NCBI RefSeq assembly: GCF_013389365.1
Contig: NZ_JACADJ010000019.1
Location: 1 to 60,899, forward strand
From: Desulfobacter latus
GTDB lineage: Bacteria; Desulfobacterota; Desulfobacteria; Desulfobacterales; Desulfobacteraceae
Reading direction: 5' to 3'
Length of the DNA: 60,899 nt
Both the position numbers and the translations under genes were made by a program. Under the pieces are notes generated by a model. That model searched no databases. It was given only the letters and a program-made list of their open reading frames with translations, and had not been told where the DNA came from. Below are positions 43,471 to 51,470 of the stretch, piece after piece; position 1 is the first letter of the stretch, and the number at the start of each line of letters is the position of its first letter.

Positions 43471-44331
43471 TTATTGATCCTCCAGAACCCGGGCCAGGGC
43501 TTTGGGGATCTGCAAAATTATGTCCATCACCTGACAGGCGGGTGTCGGATCGGCATACATCCCGGCCACACGGTTCACAAGGGCGGCAATGCGGCAGGCG
43601 TCCGAAATAAGTTTCCCGGATTCAATCAAGGCGCAGACAAGGCCGGTCAGGGTGTCCCCGGTGCCGCCCATGGCCTCCATGGCTTCGGCAGCCGGTTTGC
43701 TGATCTGACCTGTGATTTCACCGTCTTCCACCACATAATCAACACTGCCCTTGACCAGAAGGTGACGGGCACCGTTTTGGTATTCATGGGCCCGGGCAAT
43801 AAGATCCGGCACATTCTTGTCCTGGTGCAGAATAAAGCCCCTGGTGTAAAAAGGATGGGGCGCAGTTTCGTCCGCCAGAAAGGAGAGTTCCCCCACATCC
43901 GGCGTAAAAAGGTCATAGCTTTGGGCCTGGCCGCTCATCTTGGCCGCGTACATGAACCCGGCATCTGCAATGAGAACAGGTCTTTTCGCCATCCCTTCAA
44001 CGGCAAAAAGAACTTTATTGTGCCAGTCTACGTCGGGCTGAAGATAATGAAACGCCAAGGTAGTTGTCGCCATACCCGGCAGTTCCCGGGACAGGTGTTC
44101 ATAAAGATTCCGGCTGCCCTTGCCGGTGCCGATATCACCGACCAAAGCGGTTTCCACCGGCAGCGGTCCAAGCACTTGACAGGCGGCCAGTACTGCGGCG
44201 AGCAGGGCCGGGGTTCCACGGTTCACAGGCACACGAATGCCGTTCACGATCATATCCGCACCGTCCAGGACTGCCGGTCCCAGGGTTAAAGGAAAGGTCT
44301 CATCCGGCACTGTACCGACAATCAGGAGCAT
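43471..44331 (-). CDS. Ribokinase-fold protein, NAD(P)HX dehydratase/YjeF-C-like
   Basis: This 286-aa protein ends in a ribokinase-type signature, AMGGTGDTLTGLVCALIESG, as in the ADP-dependent NAD(P)H-hydrate dehydratase domain of YjeF. Other parts (LLIVGTVPDETFPLTLGPAV, LLVKGSVDYVVEDGEI) fit the same fold loosely. It overlaps the DUF3343 gene by 10 bp. In this operon it may phosphorylate a small molecule tied to selenium or cofactor metabolism rather than repair NADHX. The substrate is unknown. Confidence 0.6.
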   Translation of the reverse strand: MLLIVGTVPDETFPLTLGPAVLDGADMIVNGIRVPVNRGTPALLAAVLAACQVLGPLPVETALVGDIGTGKGSRNLYEHLSRELPGMATTTLAFHYLQPDVDWHNKVLFAVEGMAKRPVLIADAGFMYAAKMSGQAQSYDLFTPDVGELSFLADETAPHPFYTRGFILHQDKNVPDLIARAHEYQNGARHLLVKGSVDYVVEDGEITGQISKPAAEAMEAMGGTGDTLTGLVCALIESGKLISDACRIAALVNRVAGMYADPTPACQVMDIILQIPKALARVLEDQ

Positions 44332-44885
44332 TGGCGGATCATCTCCTTATGGGCCAGTTCCAGGGCATAGCCGCAAAGTGTATGCCCAATTTTACCGGGG
44401 CGCGGGGCCTCATCCAGGTGTCTGCCCACCATTTCCCGGGCAAGGTAGGGCACATCCGGGCACCCGCCGCCTGAAATATTGACGATGATTTTTGTTTTTT
44501 TTTCAATGGTCAGCTTCATGTTGGCGGCCCGGACCATGAGATAATCGCCAAAATCCTTGGTATGAAAAAGGTCCACGGGGTTGAGCAACGGATGGGTCAC
44601 CGGCACCACGTCCAGGGGCGGAATGCCTGCCTCCTCAAGCTGTCTTGTCAGCATCAGCCGTTCAATAAGGGGAAACTGAATCACCAGATCGCACCCGCTT
44701 TGAATCCCGGGGGGGGGACCCATGACTTTGATTTTCCACCCCCGGGATTTTAAAAAATTTTCCGCCTGGATCACTTCGGATGTGTTCTCAAACACCAGAA
44801 TGCCCAAGTCTTCCTTTGCTTTCCGGGCGCCATCTTTCGGTGCCCGGTTAAACAGGCGGGATATACGATTAAACACCAATATCAT
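44322..44885 (-). CDS. DUF3343-containing protein with extra C-terminal domain
   Basis: The N-terminal half of this 187-aa protein (LGILVFENTSEVIQAENFLK, then VMGPPPGIQSGCDLVIQFPL) is DUF3343-like, a domain that often travels with TusA/YedF proteins and has one conserved Cys for carrying sulfur or selenium. The C-terminal half (IIVNISGGGCPDVPYLAREM, GKIGHTLCGYALELAHKEMI) is not one I know; its two Cys may bind or transfer the same atom. It overlaps the tusA-like gene by 4 bp (ATGA). Confidence 0.65.
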   Translation of the reverse strand: MILVFNRISRLFNRAPKDGARKAKEDLGILVFENTSEVIQAENFLKSRGWKIKVMGPPPGIQSGCDLVIQFPLIERLMLTRQLEEAGIPPLDVVPVTHPLLNPVDLFHTKDFGDYLMVRAANMKLTIEKKTKIIVNISGGGCPDVPYLAREMVGRHLDEAPRPGKIGHTLCGYALELAHKEMIRQCS

Positions 44886-45100
44886 CCTTTCCGGATAAAA
44901 ATCCGGGTATTCTCGTCATCGTCTTTGATGTCAAAAACGTTCCAGCCTTTACTCTCTGCAGCCCGGACCACATTCTCCCTGGACGCCTCGTTATCCACGA
45001 TAACTTCAAGTTCACCATCGCTGCCGGATTTTATGGCATCCAGCGTCATCAATACCGGTTGGGGGCAGGAAAGCCCACTTGCATCGATTATTTTGCTCAT
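44882..45100 (-). CDS. TusA/YedF-family sulfur or selenium carrier
   Basis: Start ATG 45100 with GGAATAA upstream gives 72 aa. It begins MSKIIDASGLSCPQPVLMTL, with the single Cys of the CPxP motif that carries a persulfide or selenide in the TusA/SirA/YedF family. Members pass sulfur to tRNA or molybdenum-cofactor partners, or selenium in selenium-dependent systems. It sits between yedE and the DUF3343 gene. Confidence 0.88.
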   Translation of the reverse strand: MSKIIDASGLSCPQPVLMTLDAIKSGSDGELEVIVDNEASRENVVRAAESKGWNVFDIKDDDENTRIFIRKG

Positions 45101-45128
45101 CGTATTATTCCTTATCTTTTTATTCAAA

Positions 45129-46220
45129 TTAAGCGGCAATTCTTTTTTTCATGGCAAATCCAATGAACAGACAAACGGCGAAACCGACGATAACAGCGGC
45201 AATACCGTGGGGGCCAAGCCCCTTGGGAGAGCTTGCCAGTCCGAAATTATGGGCAAAGGCCGCACCGGCAATCATGCCCAGCACAAAAACGGAAGCATCC
45301 GTATCCCCTTCACCGGCCAGGAAAAGCTGACGTCCGGGACAGCCGCCGGCCAGGGCAAAGGCCAATCCGGCCAGGGCCATCCCCAGAAAATTCCAGAGAT
45401 GAAGGTTATGCGCCACGGGCTGGCCTGTAAATCCAAGCTGAAACTGGCCGAGAGCAACATTGGCAATACAAGCAAAAATTAAAAGGGATAAAAAACCTGA
45501 AAGCAAATGGGTCTGGCCGAATAAAATCAGATCACGAAGCGCTCCCATGGTGCAGAACCGGCTGCGCTGGGCCAAAAATCCAATACCCAGGCCGACCACA
45601 AGAGAAATCAGCAACGGTGCGTGCATGGCTCCGGGCCCTTTAAGGCTGTAAAACAGCACGCCGCTTTTCGCTTTCTCCGGCACCTGGGGATAGATGAGCA
45701 TAAGAACAAGAAGACCGAGCATCACCAGGGGCAACATCCATCCGGCACCGGCATGGGTGGACTGGGAACGTCCCAGGTTATACCCGTTTTTCAGAAACAT
45801 GACCCCGATCCAGACCCCGAAGCCTAAGCCCAGGATTCCCAGAACGGCATTCAGGTCACCACCGGCCAGCCGAAGCACGGCCCGCCAGGGACACCCCAGA
45901 AAAACAAGGGCACCGATCATGGCAAAAACACCTAGGACAAAACGAACCATGGGTGCTGATCCGCACCGTGGTTTAAACTCCTTGAAACTGTAGGCAGCCA
46001 CCAGGGAGCCCAGCACAAATCCGATAATTTCAGGGCGGACATACTGGACAACACCAGCCCTGTGCAACCCGATGGCCCCCGCGATATCCCGTTCAAAACA
46101 GGCAACGCAGATTCCCATATTTCCCGGATTTCCAAGTTTTTGTAAAGCAGCGGCAAGAATTCCGATCACAGCGCCCACAACAATGATCCCGACGCGGGTG
46201 GAAAAAAAATTTTTAGCCAT
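45129..46220 (-). CDS. yedE: YedE/YeeE-family membrane protein, predicted selenium/sulfur transporter
   Basis: The 363-aa protein has about nine or ten hydrophobic segments and conserved Cys motifs ICVACFERDIAG, VFLGCPWRAVLRL, SRFCTMGALRDL and ALAGGCPGRQLF, as in YeeE/YedE-type thiosulfate or selenium transporters. AGGAGGTAG precedes ATG 46220. The gene order yedE-tusA-DUF3343 is that of operons assigned to selenium metabolism in anaerobes (family-level knowledge, not checked here). Confidence 0.85.
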   Translation of the reverse strand: MAKNFFSTRVGIIVVGAVIGILAAALQKLGNPGNMGICVACFERDIAGAIGLHRAGVVQYVRPEIIGFVLGSLVAAYSFKEFKPRCGSAPMVRFVLGVFAMIGALVFLGCPWRAVLRLAGGDLNAVLGILGLGFGVWIGVMFLKNGYNLGRSQSTHAGAGWMLPLVMLGLLVLMLIYPQVPEKAKSGVLFYSLKGPGAMHAPLLISLVVGLGIGFLAQRSRFCTMGALRDLILFGQTHLLSGFLSLLIFACIANVALGQFQLGFTGQPVAHNLHLWNFLGMALAGLAFALAGGCPGRQLFLAGEGDTDASVFVLGMIAGAAFAHNFGLASSPKGLGPHGIAAVIVGFAVCLFIGFAMKKRIAA

Positions 46221-46446
46221 GGCCCGGCTACCTCCTAATACAGTTCATTATTCATAACACTTAATAATCAAGTAAAAATATTTACCCAACACAAAAGGGG
46301 TTCCATCGCCATCATTTTCTGCCATCCATGACAATTTTTATCCAATTGATTATAGCAATGGAAAATTTAAATATTGATTTAAAATTTAAATAACGATCCA
46401 TCCTTCTGATTGAAATATATCGTCACTGACAAGGCAGAAAATGGGA

Positions 46447-47556
46447 TCATATTCCATGCTTTTTTTTCAGACCCCGGAACTGGTCATAGGATATGCCAAG
46501 GTTTGCTGCGGCTTTTTTCTGGTTGAACCGGGCTGCGGTCAGGGCCTGGGATAAACGGAAGCGTTCAAGGACAAGCACGGCCTTTTTCAACGGCAGTGCG
46601 GCCAGTTCCGCCAGTGGCAAGACGGCATCTTCCTCGGCACTCAATGCTTTTTCTTTATCTTGGATTGACTTTCTATCAGCAGATAAATCGGCGATCCGGC
46701 TTTCAGCTTGTCCGACGGGTGGCGTCCCAGGCCCGGGCAGGGGACTGTATGGCGATGCAAACGGTGAAAATTCAATCCGGGTAATGACCGGAGCATTTGA
46801 TTTATATACAGCGCGTTCCACCACATTTTTCAATTCCCGGACATTACCGGGCCATCCATGGGATTCAAGGCTCCGGACCGCTTTTTTTCCAAATTCCGGC
46901 ACTTGATTAAATCCCAGTTCAAAAGCCATGCGTCCGGCAAAATGATTGGCAAGCAGCATGACATCCCCTTTGCGTATCCGCAACGGCGGAACATAAATCA
47001 CCTCAAAAGAGAGACGATCCAGAAGATCTTGTTTAAACCGGCCAAACCGGGCCATTTGAGCCAGATCCACATTGGAAGCCCCCACAATGCGCACATCGGT
47101 ATGGACAGGATTAACCGCCCCTACCCGCTCAAACCGGCCGTACTCCACCACCCGAAGAATTTTTTCCTGGACTTCCATGGGGATATTTCCGATTTCATCC
47201 AGAAATAACGTGCCGCCGTCGGCCTGTTCAAACCGCCCGATCCGGCGGGCAGCGGCCCCGGTAAACGCCCCTTTCTCATATCCAAAAAGCTCGGATTCGA
47301 TCAGGGTGGCGGTTAAGGCCGCGCAGTTCAGTGTAACAAAGGGCTTTTGCCAGCGCCGGGATAAAAAATGCAATCGTGCGGAAGCCAGTTCCTTGCCCGT
47401 GCCGCGCTCTCCTAAAATCAGTACAGGCCGCTCAATGGGCGCGACCCGGGAGATCTGCTCCTGGAAACTTAGAAACGCCTCGGATTGGCCCAGCGCCTCG
47501 GACATACTCACAGACCCGGTGTGGTTATCCGCCGAATGGGTATATCCCAATTTCAT
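46447..47556 (-). CDS. pspF: PspF, sigma-54 activator of the phage-shock operon
   Basis: The protein has about 369 aa from ATG 47556 (AGGAG close by); homologues begin nearer 47505, so the start is uncertain. It lacks a receiver domain and goes straight into the AAA+ core: VLILGERGTGKELASARLHF, ESELFGYEKGAFTGA, GGTLFLDEIGN. A C-terminal FIS helix-turn-helix (KKAAANLGISYDQFRGLKKK) binds DNA. It is divergent from pspA across 211 bp containing a sigma-54 promoter. An unusual insert of about 70 residues (PGPGTPPVGQAESRI and acidic sequence) separates the AAA+ and FIS parts. Confidence 0.9.
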   Translation of the reverse strand: MKLGYTHSADNHTGSVSMSEALGQSEAFLSFQEQISRVAPIERPVLILGERGTGKELASARLHFLSRRWQKPFVTLNCAALTATLIESELFGYEKGAFTGAAARRIGRFEQADGGTLFLDEIGNIPMEVQEKILRVVEYGRFERVGAVNPVHTDVRIVGASNVDLAQMARFGRFKQDLLDRLSFEVIYVPPLRIRKGDVMLLANHFAGRMAFELGFNQVPEFGKKAVRSLESHGWPGNVRELKNVVERAVYKSNAPVITRIEFSPFASPYSPLPGPGTPPVGQAESRIADLSADRKSIQDKEKALSAEEDAVLPLAELAALPLKKAVLVLERFRLSQALTAARFNQKKAAANLGISYDQFRGLKKKHGI

Positions 47557-47687
47557 CTCTCCTGTTATGGTTAATTTGACCAATATTTAGCTTTTTATAC
47601 CATATTACAATTATTAAAACCATACCAAAACCATCTATAAAAAACATAACCTGTTGGAATTCATAACAAACAAAAAAAGATGTCATA

Positions 47688-47703
47688 TGGCACATTTTCT
47701 GCT
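47688..47703 (+). promoter_or_regulatory. Sigma-54 promoter of pspABC
   Basis: TGGCAC-N5-CTGCT at 47688-47703 has the GG and GC elements spaced by ten bases, matching the consensus TGGCAC-N5-TTGCW with one change. Transcription would start near 47713, about 55 bp before pspA. PspF, the expected activator, is encoded just upstream on the other strand. Confidence 0.8.
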
Positions 47704-47767
47704 TTTTTGAATAACAGGTAACATAACAGGCGCAAAAACTTTAAACGTTTATACAAGGAGAATAAGA

Positions 47768-48454
47768 ATGGGTATTTTTACACGCTTCAGAGATATTGTA
47801 TCTTCAAACATCAACGCCATGCTGGACAAGGCCGAAGATCCTGAAAAGATGATTAAGCTCATGATCCGGGAAATGGAAGACACCTTGATTGAGCTTAAAT
47901 CATCCTGTGCCGCCACCATTGCCAATCATAAAAAAGTGGAACGGTTAGGACAAGAGGTTCGGGAAAAAGAGGCGTTCTGGAACGAAAAAGCTGAACTGGC
48001 AGTAACCAAGGGGCGTGATGACCTGGCCCGCCAGGCCCTGATGGAACGACGCAGATTCAGCCGGCGACTGGAAGTCGTGGAAACAGAACTCGTTGATCTT
48101 GCAGGCATGGTGGATCAGTATAAAAATGATATCACGGAACTTGAAAACAAGTTGAAATCCGCCCGGGAAAAACAGCGCATGCTGGTCCAGCGGCATATCC
48201 GGGCCCAGCATAAAAAAAGGGCCAAACAGGAAATTCGTAGAGCAGAGGCCACCGAAGTCATCAAGAAATTCGAAGAGATGGAAAACCATATCGAGCGCAT
48301 GGAAGCCGAAGCAGACTTAGTTGATTTCGGCAGACGATCCAGCCTTGAAACCGCATTTGATGACCTGGCAGCCGACGAAGAGATCGAAAACGAACTCAAT
48401 GCATTGAAATCCTCCCAATCCGGCGCAATTAATGATACAAAAACCCAGAATTAA
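47768..48454 (+). CDS. pspA: Phage-shock protein A
   Basis: This 228-aa protein is almost wholly coiled coil: MGIFTRFRDIVSSNINAMLD, then AEDPEKMIKLMIREMEDTL, and long charged helices to about 190. It is the peripheral membrane protein that senses and repairs inner-membrane stress and, when free, inhibits PspF. AAGGAG precedes the ATG. pspB and pspC follow, and a sigma-54 promoter lies upstream. Confidence 0.95.
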   Translation: MGIFTRFRDIVSSNINAMLDKAEDPEKMIKLMIREMEDTLIELKSSCAATIANHKKVERLGQEVREKEAFWNEKAELAVTKGRDDLARQALMERRRFSRRLEVVETELVDLAGMVDQYKNDITELENKLKSAREKQRMLVQRHIRAQHKKRAKQEIRRAEATEVIKKFEEMENHIERMEAEADLVDFGRRSSLETAFDDLAADEEIENELNALKSSQSGAINDTKTQN

Positions 48455-48539
48455 CATGCGATTATTTTTTAGGGAATTTGTTCAAATCAACAAAAACTTC
48501 ATTGAGTAACAATTGCCAAAGGGGGTGGACAGATAGGAT

Positions 48540-48785
48540 ATGAGCAGCGTAGTCATTGCAATCATCAATGTCGGCGGGTCAATACTTGCCCTGATCATTC
48601 TGGGAATAATCATCATCGGCATTATACGGGCAACCAAAGCCGGCGGGATTTCAAAACATGAGAAAGACGCCCGGATCGAAGAGACAAGAATGATCCAGGA
48701 CATATACAATGCCCTGCCAAAAATGGAGGAACGAATTGAAGCCCTTGAAACCATACTTATCGAACGTGGGCACCAAAAAGGATAA
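48540..48785 (+). CDS. pspB: PspB-like membrane protein
   Basis: The 81-aa protein has one N-terminal membrane segment (VGGSILALIILGIIIIGIIR) and a charged, helical C-terminal part (LPKMEERIEALETILIERG), the layout of PspB. PspB and PspC signal membrane stress to PspA. It starts 86 bp after pspA and ends 3 bp before pspC. The sequence is more divergent than pspA, so the call leans on topology and position. Confidence 0.8.
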   Translation: MSSVVIAIINVGGSILALIILGIIIIGIIRATKAGGISKHEKDARIEETRMIQDIYNALPKMEERIEALETILIERGHQKG

Positions 48786-48788
48786 AAA

Positions 48789-49232
48789 ATGAGATACCAT
48801 AAAAACCGTTATCACCGTGCCGGTGCTGGCATGCGAGGGCGGACAGGATATGGCAGCGTCCGTCAGAAAATGGGCCGCCTGACCGCATCCGAAGGCTTTT
48901 ATCGCTCCAGGCGGGGCATTATCTTCGGCGTTTGCCGGGGCTTGGCTGAACATTTCAACTTCTCCGTATTCTGGACCCGGGTTATCGTGCTTGTCCTGTT
49001 TTTATTCACCGGTTTCTGGCCGGTCGGCGTCCTTTATTTTGTTGCCGGACTCCTGCTTAACCCTGAGCCTGTCATTCCGCTGGAAAGCGAACGGGACGAA
49101 GAATTTTATCAGTCCTATACCCGGTCAAGATCCTCGGCCATCCAGCGGATTAAAAGAAAATTCGACAATATTGATCGCCGGGTTCAGCGCATGGAAGATA
49201 CGGTTACGTCAAAAGAATTTGATTTTAAATAA
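48789..49232 (+). CDS. pspC: Phage-shock protein C
   Basis: The 147-aa product carries the PspC domain: FYRSRRGIIFGVCRGLAEHF, then FWTRVIVLVLFLFTGFWPVG and a second short membrane stretch. The long basic N-terminus (about 35 residues before the domain) and the helical C-terminal tail are typical additions. It closes the pspABC operon; a T-tailed terminator follows 57 bp later. Confidence 0.9.
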   Translation: MRYHKNRYHRAGAGMRGRTGYGSVRQKMGRLTASEGFYRSRRGIIFGVCRGLAEHFNFSVFWTRVIVLVLFLFTGFWPVGVLYFVAGLLLNPEPVIPLESERDEEFYQSYTRSRSSAIQRIKRKFDNIDRRVQRMEDTVTSKEFDFK

Positions 49233-49288
49233 AAATAGTGTTAGGTCAAGAGCTGAACAATAAAACGCATTGTTCTTTTCCTTTTTTT

Positions 49289-49319
49289 CGCCTGCCCCGC
49301 AACGGGCAGGCGTTTTTTT
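49289..49319 (+). terminator. Rho-independent terminator of pspABC
   Basis: CGCCTGCCC pairs perfectly with GGGCAGGCG around a 6-nt loop and is followed by seven T. It is the strongest terminator in the window. Confidence 0.92.
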
Positions 49320-49432
49320 CATGCACCCCAAATTTAAGCGATATTTTTTTGTGGATATTCAAGCCAATGTAGTACATAATATTTTATTATCGTATCATTT
49401 TTTATAAATTTCATTCTAAAAGGACGGAATAG

Positions 49433-50092
49433 ATGCTTAAACTTGGTGAAAAGGGAGCCATTCTCCAGAATGACAACAAAACCTATGCCATTGCCCCTCA
49501 CATTCCCTGCGGGGTTGTTACACCGGAAATGCTCAGAAAAATTGCTGATGTGGCAGAAAAATACGAAGCCAAAGCGCTCAAGCTCACCGGGGCCACCCGT
49601 ATTGCCCTTGTAGGACTCCAGGAGGAGGATATTGATTCGGCATGGCAGGATCTGGGACTTGACAAGGGTGCGGCTGTGGGCATGTGTATCCGCTCGGTAC
49701 GCGCCTGTCCGGGCACCACCTTCTGCAAGCTCGGCAAGCAGGATGCCCTGGGCGTGGGCATGGAAATGGACAAGCAATACCACGCCATGGAACTGCCGGG
49801 TAAATTCAAAATAGCGGTATCGGGGTGCAAGCTGTCCTGCTCAGAATCCTGGGTCAGGGACATCGGACTCATCGGCGAAACCAACGGCTGGATCATTGTC
49901 ATTGGCGGCAACGTGGGCATGAGTCCCAGGATTGCCCAGAAAGTAGCTGAAGGACTGAACACGGAACAGGCCATGGCGGCTTGTAAACGCATTGTTGAAT
50001 ATTACAAAGAAAATGCCAAAAAAGGGGAACGCCTCGGAAAGATGATTGATCGTATTGGCCTTGAACCCTTTGAACAGGCCATTCAAGGTTAA
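49433..50092 (+). CDS. Small assimilatory-type sulfite reductase (siroheme, 4Fe-4S)
   Basis: The 219-aa protein is about the size of the low-spin assimilatory sulfite reductase of Desulfovibrio. The cluster and siroheme ligands appear as CPGTTFC (C-x5-C) and CKLSC (C-x3-C) in KIAVSGCKLSCSESWVRDIG. It reduces sulfite or nitrite by six electrons with an outside electron donor; there is no flavin or ferredoxin domain. AAAAGGACGG precedes ATG 49433. It stands alone, between the psp terminator and tyrA, and its electron partner is not in the window. Confidence 0.85.
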   Translation: MLKLGEKGAILQNDNKTYAIAPHIPCGVVTPEMLRKIADVAEKYEAKALKLTGATRIALVGLQEEDIDSAWQDLGLDKGAAVGMCIRSVRACPGTTFCKLGKQDALGVGMEMDKQYHAMELPGKFKIAVSGCKLSCSESWVRDIGLIGETNGWIIVIGGNVGMSPRIAQKVAEGLNTEQAMAACKRIVEYYKENAKKGERLGKMIDRIGLEPFEQAIQG

Positions 50093-50146
50093 AATCATAA
50101 CAACCGTCCCCAGATCCCTTTGGGATTTAAAAAGGAACCGTTAACA

Positions 50147-50185
50147 CCCCCTCGGTTGAAGACCGAGGGGGTTGAAAAAGCCCCA
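50147..50185 (-). repeat. Second copy of the IS605-like 3' hairpin
   Basis: Read on the minus strand, TTTTGGGGCTTTTTCAA (50169-50185) leads into a 9-bp hairpin (CCCCCTCGG/CCGAGGGGG, loop TCTTCAA). It matches the right end of the element at 35750-35788, where TTTGGGGCCTTTTCAAG leads into CCCCTCGG/CCGAGGGG with loop TCTTCAG. The left end of the element is absent here, so this is a remnant or a free-standing palindrome. Confidence 0.75.
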
Positions 50186-50215
50186 AAATGAAACTAAAGA
50201 CACCAACAATGCAGG

Positions 50216-50279
50216 CTAAAATGGGCGCCGCCGGCGCTTCGTTTCGCCCTCTAATATCTTGTCTCTAGTTTCCTGTAAA
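50216..50279 (+). repeat. Dispersed repeat, copy B, upstream of tyrA
   Basis: This copy matches 16997-17062: the head CTAAAATGGGCGCCGCCGGC, then GCGCTTC, and the tail ATCTTGTCTCTAGTTTCCTG. Small insertions and deletions lie between the blocks. It ends 12 bp before the tyrA start codon, in the same orientation as at pepN. Confidence 0.8.
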
Positions 50280-50290
50280 GACCATAAATC

Positions 50291-51433
50291 ATGACCAAAA
50301 ACAACGCCTCTTTTGAACAGCAAATCAAACCCCTTCGGGATGAAATTGATGCCATTGATGCCCGGATTATCTCTTTATTAAGCCAACGCCGGGAACAGGT
50401 GGACAAAATTGTGGCGGTAAAAAAAGAGCACAAGGTGCCCATTTACCATCCGGCCCGGGAGGAAGATGTGATATCCCGCCTGCGGGGAAAAGCCTCGGAA
50501 AAGGATGTAGACCCTGATTTGGTGGAAAATCTTTACCGAACCATCATGCATCAGTCCAGGAAAACTCAGACCCGTGTGTCCAAAACCAGTTTGATCCGGC
50601 CCCAGGCAAGAATACTTATTGTGGGCGGTGCCGGAGAGATGGGCCGTCTGTTTGTCCGGTTTTTCACCGAAACAGGCTACCAGGTGGACATCCTGGATAA
50701 AAATGACTGGGCCCGGGCCCGGGCTTTATGCAAACATGCAGACCTTGTCATTGTGTGTGTTCCCATTAACGTCACCGTTAAGGTCATTGACGATATAGCC
50801 CCCCTGATGCGGCCGGATGCAGTACTCACGGATCTGACTTCGGTTAAAAAGCGCCCCCTTGAAGCCATGTGCCGGGCACACAAGGGTCCTGTCCTGGGGT
50901 TGCACCCCCTTTTCGGCCCCACCACAAACAATCTGGACAAGCAGATCATTGCCGCATGTCCCGGACAAGACGATGATGCCTGCCGGTGGGTGATTGACCA
51001 GCTGGTTGCCTGGGGTGCCGTGGTTGTTGAAACAAGTGCCCGGGAACATGACCAGGCCATGGAAATTGTCCAGGCCCTTCGGCATTTTGCCACGTTCAGT
51101 TTTGGCAGTTTTCTGTACCGCCAGGGTATACCCATTAAACGCACCCTTGAATTCTCAAGCCCGATCTACCGTCTGGAACTGGGTATGGTGGGCAGGCTTT
51201 TTGCCCAGGACCCTGATCTGTATGCTGAAATCATCTTTGCCACACCTGAACGGCGTCAGCTGTTAAAAACATTTGTTCACTCCCTGACCCAGTTCCTGGA
51301 TATGCTTGAATCCGGTGATAAGGACGCGTTTATTAAAGAATTTAATGAGATTGCTGAATGGTTTGGACCCTTTGGCCACCAGGCCCTGCGTGAAAGCACC
51401 TATTTTATCAACAAACTGATTGAACGGTTCTAA
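50291..51433 (+). CDS. tyrA: Fused chorismate mutase / prephenate dehydrogenase (T-protein)
   Basis: The 380-aa protein has an AroQ-type chorismate mutase at about 1-95 (LRDEIDAIDARIISLLSQRR, KIVAVKKEH) and an NAD-dependent dehydrogenase from about 105 (RILIVGGAGEMGRLFVRFF, then LVIVCVPINVTVKVI and LGLHPLFGPT). This is the E. coli TyrA arrangement, making hydroxyphenylpyruvate from chorismate for tyrosine. A C-terminal helical domain follows. It is preceded closely by a dispersed repeat with no clear ribosome-binding site. Confidence 0.94.
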   Translation: MTKNNASFEQQIKPLRDEIDAIDARIISLLSQRREQVDKIVAVKKEHKVPIYHPAREEDVISRLRGKASEKDVDPDLVENLYRTIMHQSRKTQTRVSKTSLIRPQARILIVGGAGEMGRLFVRFFTETGYQVDILDKNDWARARALCKHADLVIVCVPINVTVKVIDDIAPLMRPDAVLTDLTSVKKRPLEAMCRAHKGPVLGLHPLFGPTTNNLDKQIIAACPGQDDDACRWVIDQLVAWGAVVVETSAREHDQAMEIVQALRHFATFSFGSFLYRQGIPIKRTLEFSSPIYRLELGMVGRLFAQDPDLYAEIIFATPERRQLLKTFVHSLTQFLDMLESGDKDAFIKEFNEIAEWFGPFGHQALRESTYFINKLIERF

Positions 51434-51470
51434 GAGCCTGTTTGATAACGCATCAATTCATTTGCGCGCC

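Noticed and set aside
43264-44289. 341-codon plus-strand frame
   Set aside because: It is antisense to the ribokinase-fold and DUF1858-like genes, which have clear family motifs and overlapping operon structure.
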